This document shows, one piece after another, positions 6,886 to 7,700 of a DNA stretch of 7,700 nucleotides. The stretch covers positions 1 to 7,700 of the forward strand of contig JAEORN010000180.1 of the NCBI GenBank assembly GCA_016840825.1, written 5' to 3'. This DNA comes from Candidatus Thorarchaeota archaeon. Lineage in GTDB: Archaea; Asgardarchaeota; Thorarchaeia; Thorarchaeales; Thorarchaeaceae. The notes below the pieces were generated by a model. It ran no database searches. It was not told the origin of the DNA and saw nothing but the letters and a program-made list of their open reading frames with translations. The position numbers were made by a program, and so were the translations under genes. Numbering within the stretch: position 1 is the first letter of the stretch; each line of letters starts with the position of its first letter.

Positions 6886-7182
6886 TCAATCCCAGATAGC
6901 TGAACCATCTGGACCCATAGCCCAGCATTTCTTTCCAAGGAATGTGCCTGATACAACCACCTTTCGTTCTTCCATATTCTCAAGATGCTCAATGAATTCT
7001 CTCTTAGTCAGGACAATTCCTCTTGTCAGATGCTGAAACTTTTGGTAGAGGGTGTCTTCGAATTCTATTATTGCATGTCCAAAAGATAGCAGGATAGTAT
7101 CCTCAATCTCTGGCGGGACAGTGTTAACAATTTCATTTCTCTCAAATTCTGAATCTGTGATGCGTGCGTTCAAACAAATCAC
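6886..7182 (-). CDS. Small hypothetical protein, possibly winged-helix
   Basis: A 98-residue soluble protein of unknown function, encoded tail-to-tail with the glycosyltransferase-like gene (8 bases between stop codons). After a polar start, residues 24-50 look helical (PEIEDTILLSFGHAIIEFED), then a segment LTKREFIEHLENMEE (58-72) resembles a recognition helix. A hairpin KVVVSGTFLGKKCWAMG (74-90) could be the wing. A small DNA-binding protein is possible but unproven. The start is uncertain. GTG at 7182 lies about 26 bases from the TATA-like box, which would make a leaderless message. Alternatively, AGGTGAT (7184-7178), a good Shine-Dalgarno match, could serve a TTG at 7173 four bases further on, giving 95 residues. 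An inverted repeat overlaps the promoter, so repression or self-regulation is plausible. Confidence 0.75.
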   Translation of the reverse strand: MICLNARITDSEFERNEIVNTVPPEIEDTILLSFGHAIIEFEDTLYQKFQHLTRGIVLTKREFIEHLENMEERKVVVSGTFLGKKCWAMGPDGSAIWD

Positions 7183-7207
7183 CTAAGTAACTCTCACGCA
7201 ATCTTTC

Positions 7208-7214
7208 TATATAA
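7208..7214 (-). promoter_or_regulatory. TATA box of the 98-residue gene
   Basis: Read on the minus strand the box is TTATATA, preceded by the purine-rich AATGGACA where an archaeal BRE would be. With the usual spacing of about 26 bases, transcription starts near 7184, at or within a few bases of the GTG. This is the best-looking promoter in the window. Confidence 0.5.
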
Positions 7215-7248
7215 TGTCCATTTTGAACTGTTAATAATCCGGACATTA
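7212..7248. promoter_or_regulatory. 8-bp perfect inverted repeat over the promoter, operator-like
   Basis: TAATGTCC (7212-7219) and its exact complement GGACATTA (7241-7248) face each other across 21 bases. Comparing 10-base arms on the same strand, TATAATGTCC and TTTAATGTCC differ at one position. The centres are 29 bp apart, close to three helical turns, so a dimer or tetramer could bind both from one face. The proximal arm overlaps the TATA/BRE region of the minus-strand promoter, so binding there should block TBP/TFB. Confidence 0.5.
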
Positions 7249-7272
7249 AAAAGAATCCATATGCCTTAAAAA
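7248..7272 (-). terminator. Possible oligo-T terminator for the gene at 7467-7700
   Basis: On the minus strand two T5 runs occur (7272-7268 and 7252-7248) in an AT-rich stretch, about 200 bases after the stop codon at 7467. Archaeal transcription often ends at such T runs without a hairpin. The distance from the gene weakens the call. Confidence 0.25.
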
Positions 7273-7466
7273 CAGGAAATGAGATTTATTAAAATTCTAA
7301 ATCATTAATGGAATTGTAATAGCCAAGTTATTCTATTTTCGCTTCTGACTTTCGAATTAATTTTCACCTTGATAATACCTCTCTGGTGAGCGGTTAGGAA
7401 TATGAAATCATGATTGCAGTGGCATTGAATTTCGAGAAGTAATGCATCTTCATACCATCGAGAAGA
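7273..7466. other. Non-coding AT-rich gap
   Basis: Together with the promoter sites next to it, this makes a gap of about 280 bases between two minus-strand genes. Apart from a CATTAATG palindrome (7303-7310) I see no gene, tRNA, long repeat or conserved structure. The longest start-to-stop frame noticed on the + strand near 7410 is only ten codons. Confidence 0.5.
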
Positions 7467-7700
7467 CTAGAGTTGGGGAACAATATGGTTCTTCAGAATC
7501 TTGATGGTGCCCAATCCGTTCTTAAGAAGGTCACCAACCATTGGAAGACCTAGAATTAGGACATCTAATTCATTCTTGAATTTTGAGAGTTCTTCAACAA
7601 CCGTATGAACCGTACCTGAGAGTTCCTGTTTGAGCATAGCCTCTAGGACTTTCGGTTTTATTTCATCAGTTATCTCCTCAAACAGCCAGTGTTGTTTCAA
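7467..7700 (-). CDS. C-terminal part of an unrecognised protein, cut by the window end
   Basis: The frame is open to the last base of the window. The first codon there is TTG, which could be the start, but the gene more likely continues beyond. The 77 visible residues show an acidic/basic helical stretch (EEITDEIKPKVLEAMLKQEL) and a second helix with VHTVVEELSKFKNELDVLIL. A hydrophobic, glycine-containing segment LGLPMVGDLLKNGLGTIKI follows, and the protein ends HIVPQL. The mix suggests an amphipathic, perhaps membrane-touching, helical end. No known family is recognised. Amino-acid make-up and the lack of internal stops support it as real, but length alone does not prove it. Confidence 0.55.
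   Translation of the reverse strand: MKQHWLFEEITDEIKPKVLEAMLKQELSGTVHTVVEELSKFKNELDVLILGLPMVGDLLKNGLGTIKILKNHIVPQL

Noticed and set aside
7402..7442. Tiny + strand peptides beginning at 7402 or 7410
   Set aside because: They run only three and ten codons, with no convincing ribosome-binding site.
1..7700. Phage-defence system, CRISPR array, insertion sequence or tRNA
   Set aside because: I saw no regularly spaced repeats, transposase or integrase, terminal inverted repeats with target duplications, or cloverleaf structure.

Overview
The window most likely comes from an archaeon of the Asgard group. Four things point that way: a clear Rab-like small GTPase; a longin-like domain protein a few genes away; a methylmalonyl-CoA mutase large subunit without a B12-binding domain; and AT-rich boxes, resembling archaeal TATA elements, about 25-35 bases upstream of several starts that have little or no leader. 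No ribosomal RNA or marker gene is present, so the lineage (Thorarchaeia-like or another Asgard group) is not settled. Coding density is high and the composition leans to AT.

Layout. Positions 2-1273 hold the 3' part of the mutase gene. A 79-base gap with a 12-base imperfect direct repeat and a possible promoter leads to a 426-residue longin-like protein with two tandem winged-helix-like repeats and a helical C-terminus (1353-2633). A 117-residue helical protein of unknown function follows 16 bases later (2650-3003). Next come an exported, membrane-anchored serine hydrolase of the class C beta-lactamase/penicillin-binding-protein-like fold (about 3078-4337), a Rab-like GTPase with an altered switch II (4368-4913), and a large multi-pass membrane protein resembling GT-C glycosyltransferases (about 5006-6877). 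All of these are on the + strand. The direction then flips. A 98-residue protein (6886-7182) lies tail-to-tail with the glycosyltransferase-like gene. Its promoter region holds an 8-bp perfect inverted repeat. After roughly 280 AT-rich bases, the C-terminal end of another minus-strand protein (7467-7700) runs off the window.

How they may work together. The mutase belongs to propionate/branched-chain acyl-CoA metabolism and is probably unrelated to the rest. The longin-like protein, the small helical protein and the Rab-like GTPase could form a signalling or membrane-associated regulatory module, because longin and roadblock folds are common partners of small GTPases. The hydrolase and the glycosyltransferase-like protein both act at or outside the membrane, so the cluster may concern the cell surface. 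These links are inferences from gene order and fold. The most unusual items are the switch II sequence of the GTPase, the domain arrangement of the longin-like protein, and the operator-like inverted repeat in front of the 98-residue gene.
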